DNA of 64,000 bases from CAG-177 sp003514385 (GTDB lineage: Bacteria > Bacillota > Clostridia > Oscillospirales > Acutalibacteraceae), in NCBI GenBank assembly GCA_051920445.1, contig JBPPLN010000001.1:1116001-1180000 (forward strand). The letters run 5' to 3'. Shown in pieces: positions 43,016 to 52,300 of the stretch. Under the pieces are notes generated by a model. That model searched no databases and had not been told where the DNA came from. It saw nothing but the letters and a program-made list of their open reading frames with translations. The position numbers were made by a program, and so were the translations under genes. The stretch's first letter is position 1, and every line of letters starts with the position of its first letter.

Positions 43016-43249
43016 ATGAACAGCGAGCAGATCACAGCTTTCTTACAGGCACACTGGGAGTGGGTGACTTTGATCATGGGCATTGTGTCCGTGGCTGGCT
43101 CAATTCTGAATTGGAACTGGATGTGCGACCCTACCGGTACGCGGGATGCCCACCGCCACAGCAGAGGATACCGGCGTGTGGTGTTCTTCCTGCTGGGTGT
43201 CCTCCTGATCGTGGTGAGCATCTGGGGATTTGTGCTAAAGTTGAAATAG
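43016..43249 (+). CDS. Imm17-family immunity protein
   Basis: A 77-aa membrane protein with two transmembrane helices (residues 14-34 and 54-75) and the ILNWNWMCDPTGTRDAHR loop between them, the pattern of Immunity protein 17. Imm17 proteins protect the membrane or periplasmic side against partner toxins. ATG is adjacent to the previous stop, with GGAGGAAAC as ribosome binding site. No partner toxin lies nearby. Confidence 0.85.
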   Translation: MNSEQITAFLQAHWEWVTLIMGIVSVAGSILNWNWMCDPTGTRDAHRHSRGYRRVVFFLLGVLLIVVSIWGFVLKLK

Positions 43250-43262
43250 GAGGAGCAATCCC

Positions 43263-43466
43263 ATGACCCAAGAAGAACAGATCCGACTCTATCGGCTGAT
43301 GGAAAAACTCAACTGGTTTTTCCACCAAGAGATGCACTACCTGAATAGAGATATTGCGGAAAAGACCGCACGGGAGTGTTACCCGGAGATTCGGGATTTT
43401 ACATACGATATTTTGTGGAATGACCTGCCCAAAGAGGTGCAGGATCAGCTTACGAATGAGAGGTGA
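43263..43466 (+). CDS. Small hypothetical cargo protein
   Basis: A 67-aa soluble, acidic helical protein (MTQEEQIRLYRLMEKLNWFF at the start). TAGGAGGAG precedes the ATG, and spacing to its neighbours is 4-14 bases, so it is a true operon member. No family recognised. An immunity function is inferred from context only. Confidence 0.65.
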   Translation: MTQEEQIRLYRLMEKLNWFFHQEMHYLNRDIAEKTARECYPEIRDFTYDILWNDLPKEVQDQLTNER

Positions 43467-43470
43467 GACC

Positions 43471-44025
43471 ATGATCAAAGAACGCATCCCCATCTCCGGC
43501 GATCTCAAAAGCAAGGTCAAGCAGCTGATGGAGTACGCCGGATGGCAGGAAGGGCGAAAAGTGGACATTTCCATTGCGGAGAAGTATTACGCCGATCATG
43601 GTGTCCCTATGATGAAGACTACCCAGCGGTTTTACCGCAAGTATTTCGGCCTGTGCTGTGAGTGGTATCTGGAGCAGAAAAAACTGAACTGGGCGGCTGA
43701 CTTCCAATTCGCTCTGTTTCCTTACCTGGTCAACGGGATCAAAAACCATTTGGAAGAAGCCTATTTTCGGGATATGTCCGGCTGTGAACTGGCAGAGATT
43801 GAACAGGCTGTCGGTGAAAAATGCCAGCCTATCGGTCATATTGGCTACTACTACCCGGCAGAAGTTTGGATCTCCGAGTATGGGAAACTGTATGCGAAAT
43901 ATGAGTATCAGGATGAGATTGAGTGCTTTCCCGATGTGTTTGCCCTGATCGAACGGGAACTGCGGCAGTGCAAATTTGATTCCGCTGCCATGAAAACTGT
44001 GGAGGCACTGGACGGAAAACGATGA
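43471..44025 (+). CDS. SUKH-3-like immunity protein
   Basis: A 184-aa protein resembling the SUKH-3 group (YrhA-like): FPYLVNGIKNHLEEAYFRDM, HIGYYYPAEVWISEYGKLY and the closing ECFPDVFALIERELRQ. SUKH proteins bind and block nuclease and other toxins of contact-dependent and polymorphic systems. GAGAGGTGAG precedes ATG 43471; the upstream in-frame reading overlaps the preceding gene. It shares a four-base overlap with the next gene. Confidence 0.8.
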   Translation: MIKERIPISGDLKSKVKQLMEYAGWQEGRKVDISIAEKYYADHGVPMMKTTQRFYRKYFGLCCEWYLEQKKLNWAADFQFALFPYLVNGIKNHLEEAYFRDMSGCELAEIEQAVGEKCQPIGHIGYYYPAEVWISEYGKLYAKYEYQDEIECFPDVFALIERELRQCKFDSAAMKTVEALDGKR

Positions 44026-44315
44026 AACAGGACTTTACGATTTGGCGCAATCAAATATTGCAGAATCCGTGGGATATTTCACCGCTGAAATTCGGAATGT
44101 CACAGGATGAGGTCATAGAAATCTTCGGGAATCCCGATGCCGTTTCCACCATGAGAAGCAGCGGGAAACCTTTGATCCTCAAATATTGTGACATTGAACT
44201 GCATTTCGATAGAAAGGCTCCTCATGGACTCTACTTAGTTTACAGCGACGATGAGATCGAGTTGAGCATGACTGCCGAGCACGAAGAAAGGAGCAATCCC
44301 TATGAAAACATTTGA
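44022..44315 (+). CDS. Small hypothetical cargo protein
   Basis: A 97-aa protein with LKFGMSQDEVIEIFGNPDAV near residue 22, a pattern seen in small lipocalin/SmpA-like or DUF immunity proteins, though there is no signal peptide. It starts by four-base overlap (ATGA) with the SUKH-like gene and overlaps the next gene by 14 bases. Translational coupling is likely. Function unknown. Confidence 0.7.
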   Translation: MKQDFTIWRNQILQNPWDISPLKFGMSQDEVIEIFGNPDAVSTMRSSGKPLILKYCDIELHFDRKAPHGLYLVYSDDEIELSMTAEHEERSNPYENI

Positions 44316-44628
44316 CCCCAATTACAAACTGCTGGACGAGATGTATCAGGACAATTACTATCCCACTTTTCTGGTGGACAAGGTAAAAGACGAGCTTCAG
44401 AAGGTCATCGACCTGTTGGAGAGCGGCGAAACCGACACCGAAGTGGTGCAGGAAACGCTGGACGAGGCGGTCTGCGGCATCAATGATCTCCAGGAGGAGT
44501 TTGACGAGCACGACAGCGAGATCGAAACGGTGGCACGGGAATGTATCGCGGCAACCGTGGCCTACATTCTGGAGTGGTTTGGCATTCCTATTGACACCGA
44601 GGAGGCCATCCGGGAACGGGACTGGTGA
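44302..44628 (+). CDS. DUF5713-like immunity-context protein
   Basis: A 108-aa helical acidic protein with DEMYQDNYYPTFLVDKVKDE at the start and ESGETDTEVVQETLDEAV in the middle, matching what I remember of DUF5713. These small proteins recur in immunity islands. GAAAGGAGC precedes the ATG, which lies inside the previous gene. The end overlaps the next reading by four bases. Confidence 0.75.
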   Translation: MKTFDPNYKLLDEMYQDNYYPTFLVDKVKDELQKVIDLLESGETDTEVVQETLDEAVCGINDLQEEFDEHDSEIETVARECIAATVAYILEWFGIPIDTEEAIRERDW

Positions 44629-44633
44629 ACCCT

Positions 44634-45581
44634 ATGGCAGAAAAAGAACTGGCCCTTTGTGATGAGTGCGGAAGCCTGTTTTTCAAAGGCTCCTCACAGA
44701 TGATGGGGCTGTGCCCGGAATGTGCCCATGTTCTCTATGGCTACCCGAATTGTGACCATCATTTCCAGAATGGCCGATGTGTGAACTGCTACTGGGACGG
44801 CTCTAAGAGCGCGTATATCAAAAAACAGAACCAACAGGAGGAAACTGATATGCCTACAACTGAATGGTTGAACAAATACGAAGCAATCAAGGATAAATTG
44901 ACCTGTAAAGATGACTTGGAGGCCCATTTCACAGAGAAAGTGATTGGGAACATGGCGGTGGATGTACTGGACATCGGTGTCGTCCATTTCCCCACCGGGC
45001 AGATCTTCGCCTGTGATCCGCTGGTGGAACTGGAGGACACTCTGCCGTTCCTTCAAACGATCCCCGCCGGAACTTATCCCGTGAAAATCTGCGTGGTACC
45101 CAGCGAACAATACGGCGACCGCTACGCCTGCGTCAAGGTGGAGGTCAGCCGGGAAAAGCCTGTCCGCCATGAGCTGGGCATGGTGGGCAACGAGAATCTG
45201 GACGCGGCACTGGGAGATGATGACTACTTCGGTTTCGGCGTAGATGCCGGAATGGGGTGTATTGCAGACATCCAGACCCAGGCGGCTTTCAAAACATACT
45301 GGGCCAAGCGGCTGGAGGAGGACCCGGACATCGACCCCTACAACGACCTGTTCTGCGACTTACTGGAGGAAAACGCCCAAGCCCACCCCAAATATCAGGG
45401 GGACTGCGGCGACTGGCTCAACTGGACCGTGCCGGACACGGACTGCAACCTGCCCATCTTCTCCTCTGGCTGGGGTGACGGTTACTATCCCGTCTACTTC
45501 GGCTATGACGCAAAGGGCAAAGTCTGCGCCGTGTATGTGCGCTTCATCGACATTGAAGCCAGTTATCGAGAGCAGGATTAA
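44634..45581 (+). CDS. Zinc ribbon-DUF4241 protein
   Basis: A 315-aa protein. Residues 1-60 hold a zinc-ribbon pair (CDECGSLFF...CPEC and CDHHFQNGRCVNC). The rest is a DUF4241 domain (about 75-315) with FPTGQIFACDPLVELED, FGVDAGMGCIADIQT and FSSGWGDGYYPVYFGYD. DUF4241 is an immunity-associated family. An internal ATG at 44850 has AGGAGGAAAC ahead of it, so the DUF4241 part may also be produced alone; the first half looks like a separate small gene that became fused. GTG at 44625 is a possible earlier start. Confidence 0.8.
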   Translation: MAEKELALCDECGSLFFKGSSQMMGLCPECAHVLYGYPNCDHHFQNGRCVNCYWDGSKSAYIKKQNQQEETDMPTTEWLNKYEAIKDKLTCKDDLEAHFTEKVIGNMAVDVLDIGVVHFPTGQIFACDPLVELEDTLPFLQTIPAGTYPVKICVVPSEQYGDRYACVKVEVSREKPVRHELGMVGNENLDAALGDDDYFGFGVDAGMGCIADIQTQAAFKTYWAKRLEEDPDIDPYNDLFCDLLEENAQAHPKYQGDCGDWLNWTVPDTDCNLPIFSSGWGDGYYPVYFGYDAKGKVCAVYVRFIDIEASYREQD

Positions 45582-45608
45582 AAATGTGACAGAACAAAGG
45601 AGAACACT

Positions 45609-46049
45609 ATGAAAGACTTTTCCCAATACGGAAACAGACCGGACGACCAGTGGGAGATGCTGCCCTGGATACCCGATCCGCGTCCGCCTTTCAAAATCTG
45701 GGTGAAGCCGGAGCAGATTGCGCCATTCTTTCTCATTCCCCACCACCCCTATGCGCTCTCCCTTCTGCTGAAAATCAACAATGGATTCCGGACGGAAGTA
45801 TTCCGTCGGCTGGGACTGACTGGAAGCAGCGGAGACTGGGAGCGGCTGGTCCGGGGCGTGATCCAGGAGTTCGAGGAAAATAACAGCGGCGTGGATCTGT
45901 TTCACTTCGACTCTGACGAGGATGTGTTCTGCGTGTACTCCCAATACATCGACGATTTGATGCTGCTGTCCAAAATGATCCGGGCGGCCTGTGACAATGA
46001 AAAAACGATGGGGATGTATCTGAACATGAGCGAGGTTGCGAAAGCATGA
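45609..46049 (+). CDS. Imm51-like immunity protein
   Basis: A 146-aa soluble protein. PFFLIPHHPYALSLLLKINN near residue 38, FHFDSDEDVFCVYSQ and DLMLLSKMIRAACDNEK resemble Immunity protein 51; this is a moderate-confidence impression. AAAGGAG lies before the ATG. Its end overlaps the next gene by four bases. Confidence 0.7.
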   Translation: MKDFSQYGNRPDDQWEMLPWIPDPRPPFKIWVKPEQIAPFFLIPHHPYALSLLLKINNGFRTEVFRRLGLTGSSGDWERLVRGVIQEFEENNSGVDLFHFDSDEDVFCVYSQYIDDLMLLSKMIRAACDNEKTMGMYLNMSEVAKA

Positions 46050-46309
46050 AAGATTTGACCACTCAAACAGGGATTATAGTAAAATGCAGTAAAACGGCCA
46101 TTGAATTTTTCCAAAATGCTCAATCAGTGGATTTCTTCTCTGCACTGGAAATTCCGAAGGAATTCCAAGACATAGCGGTTGAGTTTTATGATTTGATTAT
46201 GGAAAACGATCATCTCGCGGCCTTGCTGGGCTGTCGCGGCAATTATGATATTGCAATACAGATAGATGAGGTAACCGGCACCATGACGGGGTGGCATTGG
46301 TTCAAATGA
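46046..46309 (+). CDS. Small hypothetical cargo protein
   Basis: An 87-aa protein (MKDLTTQTGIIVKCSKTAIE) ending MTGWHWFK, with AT-richer codons than its neighbours. It starts by four-base overlap with the previous gene, so it is translated with it. No family recognised. Confidence 0.65.
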   Translation: MKDLTTQTGIIVKCSKTAIEFFQNAQSVDFFSALEIPKEFQDIAVEFYDLIMENDHLAALLGCRGNYDIAIQIDEVTGTMTGWHWFK

Positions 46310-46319
46310 GGGAAATGGA

Positions 46320-46619
46320 ATGATGGAGTACATCAAGCTTTTTTGGGAGGACGCACCGGAGGGAGAACCGTCGGTGATCCTCTATGAAGTGGATACAGAA
46401 AATGAGCGGCTGGCCCTCCACTCCATTGACATCTTTGCAGATGGCCGCACCCGCAATATCCCTGACCTTTACGACGGCGCCATCGAGATCACGCCGATCC
46501 CCACCGTGGAGGAATTGAACGCCCATGTCTGGGGTGAGGAGTTCCACGCCTGCGTCATAGAGCAGGCGGAATTTGAGGCCGCCTGGGAAAGCCACACCTA
46601 TGATGGAGCGTTAAAGTAG
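46320..46619 (+). CDS. DUF6881-like protein
   Basis: A 99-aa acidic protein with MEYIKLFWEDAPEGEPSV at the start, DIFADGRTRNIPDL and PIPTVEELNAHVWGEEF, resembling DUF6881, a small family common in immunity clusters. Tandem ATGs at 46320 and 46323; GAGGGAAATGG precedes them. Expected role: immunity protein, unproven. Confidence 0.75.
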   Translation: MMEYIKLFWEDAPEGEPSVILYEVDTENERLALHSIDIFADGRTRNIPDLYDGAIEITPIPTVEELNAHVWGEEFHACVIEQAEFEAAWESHTYDGALK

Positions 46620-46634
46620 CCAGGAGGAGACACT

Positions 46635-47585
46635 ATGAACAAACCTATAAAAGCCAAAAATCTGCCGTTGTTCTCCATCATTGACCTGGACCAGCTGCGC
46701 CGGGAAAAACATCTGGAGGGCACAGAAGTGACAGACTTTTTCACGGCAAGGGATGGAAAAGTCTATCTTCTCATGGAACAGCCGTCCGAAACACAGGGTA
46801 AGGACTGGCTCAGCACTCCTTCCACCTATACCGCAGTGGAAATCCAGCTGGATTGGGCGGAACAGCGGGTGCTGGAAACGACGCTGTTTCCTCTTGGCCT
46901 CTTGAAGTTCCAGTTTCATTATTTGCGGCCCGCAGGTGATCACTTCCTCCTGCTGGGGGCAAGATGCGCCTATCGGGAAAACGGCCCCGACCAGAACGCC
47001 TGGATCGTCAGCCGGGACGGAGCTGTGCTGTCCCGTTTCTGCCTGGGGGATGGCATTCAAGACTGTGTGGTAAAAAAAGATGGCACCATCATTACCAGCT
47101 ACTTTGACGAAGGTGTATTTGGTAATTACGGTTGGGATGAACCTCTGGGTGCTTGCGGCCTGATTGCATGGACATCGGAGGGAACTCCTCTCTGGAAGAA
47201 TGAGAACTATTCCATCTATGACTGCTACGCCATCAGCCTGGACGAAGAAGAAAACCTGTGGTTTTATTATTACGATGAATTCCGGCTGGTGCGGACGAAC
47301 TTCAAAGAGGACTTTGTATTTGAACTGCCAATCGAAGGAAGCGGAGCTTTTTCTGTTGCCCCGTCCGGCAATACCTTCCTGTTTCAAGGCGGATACCAGC
47401 AACGGGATAAATTCTACTTCCTTACCGCTCATGGTGATCACCTTGGGAAAAAACAGGAGGCTATTCCCACCTGTGACGGAAACAAGGTCGCTGTGGAGCA
47501 GTGCAGCCTGCTTCGCAGCCGGATGTTGTTCCTTGGAAAAGATGGTGTGCTCTATGGAGGTATTTGGGGGAGCGATGGCCAATGA
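46635..47585 (+). CDS. Beta-rich hypothetical protein
   Basis: A 316-aa soluble protein with alternating short hydrophobic strands and repeated Trp/Gly motifs (DGTIITSYFDEGVFGNYGWD, LDEEENLWFYYYDEFRL), suggesting a beta-propeller-like fold. No signal peptide. CAGGAGGAG precedes the ATG, and the end overlaps the next gene by four bases. Not recognised as a named immunity family, although it is embedded in the immunity operon. Confidence 0.7.
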   Translation: MNKPIKAKNLPLFSIIDLDQLRREKHLEGTEVTDFFTARDGKVYLLMEQPSETQGKDWLSTPSTYTAVEIQLDWAEQRVLETTLFPLGLLKFQFHYLRPAGDHFLLLGARCAYRENGPDQNAWIVSRDGAVLSRFCLGDGIQDCVVKKDGTIITSYFDEGVFGNYGWDEPLGACGLIAWTSEGTPLWKNENYSIYDCYAISLDEEENLWFYYYDEFRLVRTNFKEDFVFELPIEGSGAFSVAPSGNTFLFQGGYQQRDKFYFLTAHGDHLGKKQEAIPTCDGNKVAVEQCSLLRSRMLFLGKDGVLYGGIWGSDGQ

Positions 47586-47992
47586 AACAGTCTGATATTT
47601 ATACCGAGGCTCTGACCTGTCTGCGCTCCATCCTTCTGGCAGACCATCCAGAGTTCCAAAACTGGATCGACTGGTTGGAGCGGGACATTCAGGACTGGAA
47701 CCAGCGGCGGGAGGTTGCCCACCATCTTCGGGCATACGGAGGTATGGGCTCGTTCAACGACCTGCCCAGTATGCGTGGAAATCACGACTATATTTTCGAC
47801 TTTCTAAAGTCTGTGTGCTATGCCTTCGGCCATCTTTATGGCAAACGGGAAGGCATTTCTCCGGAGGTATTGATGGCGGAGTGCCTCCACGATGTAGAGC
47901 AGGCAGCCTATCACCCCCATAAGCCACTGAACCAAGCCATTGCCCAGCACTTGATGCAGGGCGATTTACAGGAAAACCTGGATAGGCTGTAG
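47582..47992 (+). CDS. DUF6966-like protein
   Basis: A 136-aa helical protein (ALTCLRSILLADHPEFQNWI, YGGMGSFNDLPSMRGNHDYI). The GGMGSFNDL segment is the feature I associate with DUF6966. ATG at 47582 overlaps the previous stop (ATGA); the in-frame reading from 47501 lies inside that gene. Probable small immunity protein by context. Confidence 0.7.
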   Translation: MKQSDIYTEALTCLRSILLADHPEFQNWIDWLERDIQDWNQRREVAHHLRAYGGMGSFNDLPSMRGNHDYIFDFLKSVCYAFGHLYGKREGISPEVLMAECLHDVEQAAYHPHKPLNQAIAQHLMQGDLQENLDRL

Positions 47993-48003
47993 GAGGACTT
48001 GTT

Positions 48004-48981
48004 ATGAACGAAAGACTATTCCGCACCCAATTCAATCAAATGGAAAACATCGAGAAGCAGGCGCTGATGGAGAACCTGGCTGCTCGTTATGATATGACCT
48101 TTCTCGGTCTACATACCTTTGAACGCTGGTGCCAGAGCTGCACCACCGGCATCTTCGAGAAAGATGGCCGGGAGTTTGTCTTTGTCCCCGGTGATACCGT
48201 TACCCTGGGCTGGGAACGGTTTGCCGTGGGACTGAATCAGGAGAGCCGGGAGGAATTGGAGTATCTGTTCCGGGAATGGGAAATGGAACCGCAGAACCCG
48301 GAGGAGATGATTCGGGAAAGCATGGCTCCCGTTCGGCAGGCGGCCATTGGCCCCATGCTGGTGGGTCGGGAGCTGGAGGAACTCTGCTGGGAGCCAGTCA
48401 AGATGGACGATCCCAGGCTGACCGCCCACCCTGACTGGCTGAAGGAGTTCCGTGATTTTGCCTGGAGTGACAGCAGCAGTCTTACCTTGCATCAGTCGGC
48501 CCGCATTGAGCGGACGGAAAAGGGCTTTCAGATCTGTATCTATAACCGCACAGACTACGATGCGCTTCTTGCCATGCTGGAAAACAGGGGCTTCTCCCTG
48601 CCCACGGCGGACGAGTGGGCCTACCTGTGTGGCGGCGGGTGTCGGACCCTGTTTTCATGGGGAGATGGGTTAGACTACTCCATGCGTCTGCACTGGTTTG
48701 AGGACATGGATGAGGACGAGAACAGGTCCTACGACATGGAGGAACCCAATTTCTTCGGCCTGTCCATCGCCTACGATCCCTATATGCGGGAAGTGGTGCA
48801 GGCTGATAGGCTTACCACCTGCGGTGGTGACGGCGGGTGCAATATCTGCGGCGGGCTGGGTCCATTTCTCGGTTTCCTACCCTGTTCGCCCCACTGTAAG
48901 CCGGAAGTGCAGGAGGACAATGAACTAAACGGAGATTATGACTTTTACCGGCCCATTATCCGGGTGAAGATGGGCGTTTAA
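48004..48981 (+). CDS. FGE-sulfatase-like domain protein
   Basis: A 325-aa protein. REFVFVPGDTVTLGWERF near residue 58 and SLPTADEWAYLCGGGCRTLF near 198 resemble the formylglycine-generating-enzyme/sulfatase-modifying fold (the LPT-x-x-EWEYA motif). The usual catalytic Cys pair of true FGE is not apparent, so this is likely a non-enzymatic binding version. TAGGAGGAC precedes the ATG. Its place in the operon suggests an immunity or accessory role. Confidence 0.65.
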   Translation: MNERLFRTQFNQMENIEKQALMENLAARYDMTFLGLHTFERWCQSCTTGIFEKDGREFVFVPGDTVTLGWERFAVGLNQESREELEYLFREWEMEPQNPEEMIRESMAPVRQAAIGPMLVGRELEELCWEPVKMDDPRLTAHPDWLKEFRDFAWSDSSSLTLHQSARIERTEKGFQICIYNRTDYDALLAMLENRGFSLPTADEWAYLCGGGCRTLFSWGDGLDYSMRLHWFEDMDEDENRSYDMEEPNFFGLSIAYDPYMREVVQADRLTTCGGDGGCNICGGLGPFLGFLPCSPHCKPEVQEDNELNGDYDFYRPIIRVKMGV

Positions 48982-49017
48982 TCCGGAAATAAATTACTTG
49001 GGAATGGAGGATTTAAC

Positions 49018-49368
49018 ATGAGTAAGGAACTGGAACTGTATAAAGCATTTATTGACGGCCTTGTGGAGCGGAAAGACAGCATGACAGCCCTGTGGGTCAA
49101 GGGCGATGGCTTTCCTAAGACAGAGGACAACAAGGCGAAAAATGAACTTCTCGCCGCACTGACCCCGGAGCAGAAAGGTGTGCTGGCTGAGATGCTTCAG
49201 GACGAACATATTGCGGGTATCCACGATACCCTTGCATATATCAATAAAATGATGGATCTGGAGGGGCTGGAGCTTCATCAGGACGGTGAATCCTATCCCA
49301 ACGACTATTTTGAGAGTCTGCACTATGACTTCATCAGCCGTTGCAACGGTGATGAGTGGCCGGAATAA
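49018..49368 (+). CDS. DUF6547-like small protein
   Basis: A 116-aa helical protein (ELYKAFIDGLVERKDSMTAL; EYINKM-like helix near residue 75). Seems to match DUF6547, another small immunity-island family; moderate confidence. AATGGAGG precedes the ATG. It ends 15 bases before the giant polyimmunity gene. Confidence 0.7.
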   Translation: MSKELELYKAFIDGLVERKDSMTALWVKGDGFPKTEDNKAKNELLAALTPEQKGVLAEMLQDEHIAGIHDTLAYINKMMDLEGLELHQDGESYPNDYFESLHYDFISRCNGDEWPE

Positions 49369-49383
49369 TAGGAGGTGTGAAAG

Positions 49384-52300
49384 ATGTATATCAAAAAATA
49401 CTGGGGCAACTTTATCGGAGGCTCGGATGACAGCCTGAACCTTGTGGCCTTTTTAGTAGATCAGAAGAAGGAGGAGATCCCCCTCAGCGAGATCTTCACC
49501 AAGATCGGGCTGGACAAGCAGAACTGGAACTTCCACCAGACCGTGGAGTATCTGGAGTTTACACACTCCGATGGCGTGGAGATGGACTTCCACTTCGCCA
49601 TTGATGTGGTCACTGATCTGGCCGCCATCCTGCTGGAGTGCAGCGTCAGCGGCAGTGTAAACCTTCAGGATCTGGACGAGTACAACACCCCTGCCCGCCG
49701 CATCCGCATCACCGTCACGCCAGAGGAGCATGACGCCATGAACAAGGCACTGGCGGATTTTGCCCAGAATCCGCTGGAATATGACCTCAGTGAGATGATG
49801 GACAACGAGGAGATCCAGGAGATGGCTCGGGATGTGGAGGCGCTGCGGAAGGAACTGTACGAGGCCGCTGGCCGCAACCGGGACTACCATGTGAAAGCGG
49901 AGGATGTGAAATCTCTGCTCCCTGACTGGAGGGGTGCCGATGGCTGCATCGCCACCAACCGCATCACAGTAGAGGGCCGCAAGATTGGCTACTGCTACCG
50001 GGAGGAGCCGGACGGCGGCTGGGACAGCGGCTGGCGCTTTACCGCCGGTGATGAGAGCGACGAGTACATGGACGACCCTAACAACGCCGGGATCTACAAG
50101 CTGAACACGATCTGCAATGACGATCCCGACATCATCCCTTTGCTGAACACCCCCGCTCCCTGCGCCTTTGAGCGGGATGAAAATGGCGTGTTCCAGCAGA
50201 TCAAAGACTGGAAACCAGATGAGGACGAGGAGGACCCTGATATGGACATTTTGAAGCAGTGCCAGAAGTGGCATGAGGAGAGCAAACAACATAAAATTAT
50301 TGATGCGCTGGAGGCCATCCCCGCCGAGGAGCGTACCCCTGAGATGGACAGTGAGTTAGCCCGTGCCTATAACAATCTGGCAGACCCACATAAGCCAACT
50401 TGCAAAGAAATGCTCAAAAAGGCCCTCGCTCTGCTAAAGCCCCATGAGGAATACTTCGAGGACGATTATTACTGGAACTTCCGCATGGGTTACTCCTACT
50501 TTTATCTGGATCAGGAGGGCCGGGCTCTGCGATATTTTGAAAAGGCATTGGAAGTCCGCCCTGGTGACGATGACACCAAAGAGTTTATCGACCGGTGCAA
50601 GCAGGGTATTTCTCTGCCGCAGTTCTGGGAGTGCTTCCGGGAGCGGACAGAGAACTGGTGGGAAACCTTTGCCGAGATGGAAGCAGAATTGCGCCAGATG
50701 ATGGATGAGGACAAAGATCACACCCGCGGCGCAGAACTCGTGGCCCAAATGGAAGGGGCTTTGAACCAGGCGTTTGACGAAATCTCCTTCGAGATGGGCT
50801 TCAATGGCGAAAAGCATGAGTTGATCCTCACCCCGGAGGGCGACAAGGTCAAGCTGTTTGAGCTGATTTACTTCCAGAAGCACGCCCCCAAGGAGGTGCT
50901 GGAGCACTGGAACATCCTTGTGGGCCGTCAGCCCCTCCAGAACATCGGTCTGCGTACTGAGAATGGCTGGGACATCTCCGGGGATGATGTGCAGATCTGG
51001 CTGGAGGAGCAGGGTGAAAACAGCTTCGCCATCTCCGCCTACTGTGAAAAGCTGCTGCCTATGCTCCGGGATGAGGAAGGCCGGGCCTGGTGGATGCTCA
51101 CCACCCTCACCGACCAAGTGCTGGGCGAGATCCCCCACATGAGATACATAGACAGCTTTGATGTGCTGGAGGAACCCAAGGCAGAGCCGTCCTTCCTCCT
51201 GTCCCAGCTGCCCGACAAACTGCGGGAGCAGGGCCTGGAGCTCTCCACTGATCCAAATGCCTATCTGGAGAGCTATCTTGGCTACAAAATGGAACCCAAT
51301 GAAGATCCCGACGCCGATTGGCGGTTGGATACCATGGTGGGTTCCACCTGCTGTGTGCCGCTCATCAACGGCTATCTGAATGCCGACAATGACTTCATGG
51401 ATGATCTCCATGCCGACGGCACGGTAGCGGGCTTCTTCTGCTATCCCCTGGATACCCTGCGGGAGGAAGAAGGAACCCAGAAGATCTTTGACTTCCGGGA
51501 CAAGCTGGAAGAAGTGTTTACCACTGATGAAGGATCGGAAGTGCTCACTCTCACCGGCGGGGCAACCGGCCTCTACTGCGGCTATGTGGACTTCATCGCC
51601 TGGGACATCCAAGAGGCGCTGAACATGGCGAAAGAGTTCTTTGAAGGCACGGACATCCCCTGGGCCATCTTCCACACCTTCCGCCGTGAAGCAGGTTCTG
51701 TACCCCTAAAGCAACAAGATGATGGGCCAGAAACTAAGAATCAGGATGACGAGTTGAATGAAACGCTTACGGGCATGGACTATATTCCTTATACCCAACA
51801 GAACGCCGAAGCATTCTTCGCTCAGCTGGAGCAGTGGAACGCCGAAGACGAGTACACCCGCTGTATCCAGGCACTGAATGCCATCCCGGAGAACTGGAGG
51901 AACTACCGCACCGCCTACGCCCTGGCCCGTGCACTGGAGAACTACGCCATCATCGGGGACCATGACGAAGGTACTTTGAAATCCAAGGGAGACAAAGCCC
52001 TTCTGAGGGCCATTGAGGTGCTGGAGTCCGTCCGGGAGGAAGGCCAGGACAAGGCGGAGTGGAATATGCGGATGGCCTATGGCTATCAGTATCTCTACGG
52101 CCAGGAGGAAAAGGCCATTCCCTACGCCCAGCGGTGGGCAGAGTTGGACCCGGAGGATGAAAATGCTCCGGCGGTAATTCGGGAGTGTAAGGCGGAGATC
52201 CGGAAACGCCAGCGCAGCCGGAAGAAGAAGGCCAAATTCGTGCCCGGTGATACCCCATTTGAGGGCTTCGACCTCACCAACTTCTGGGATGATAATTGGT

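Noticed and set aside
48004..48981. FGE-like protein as an active sulfatase-maturing enzyme
   Set aside because: The catalytic Cys pair is not evident and no sulfatase is present in the window.
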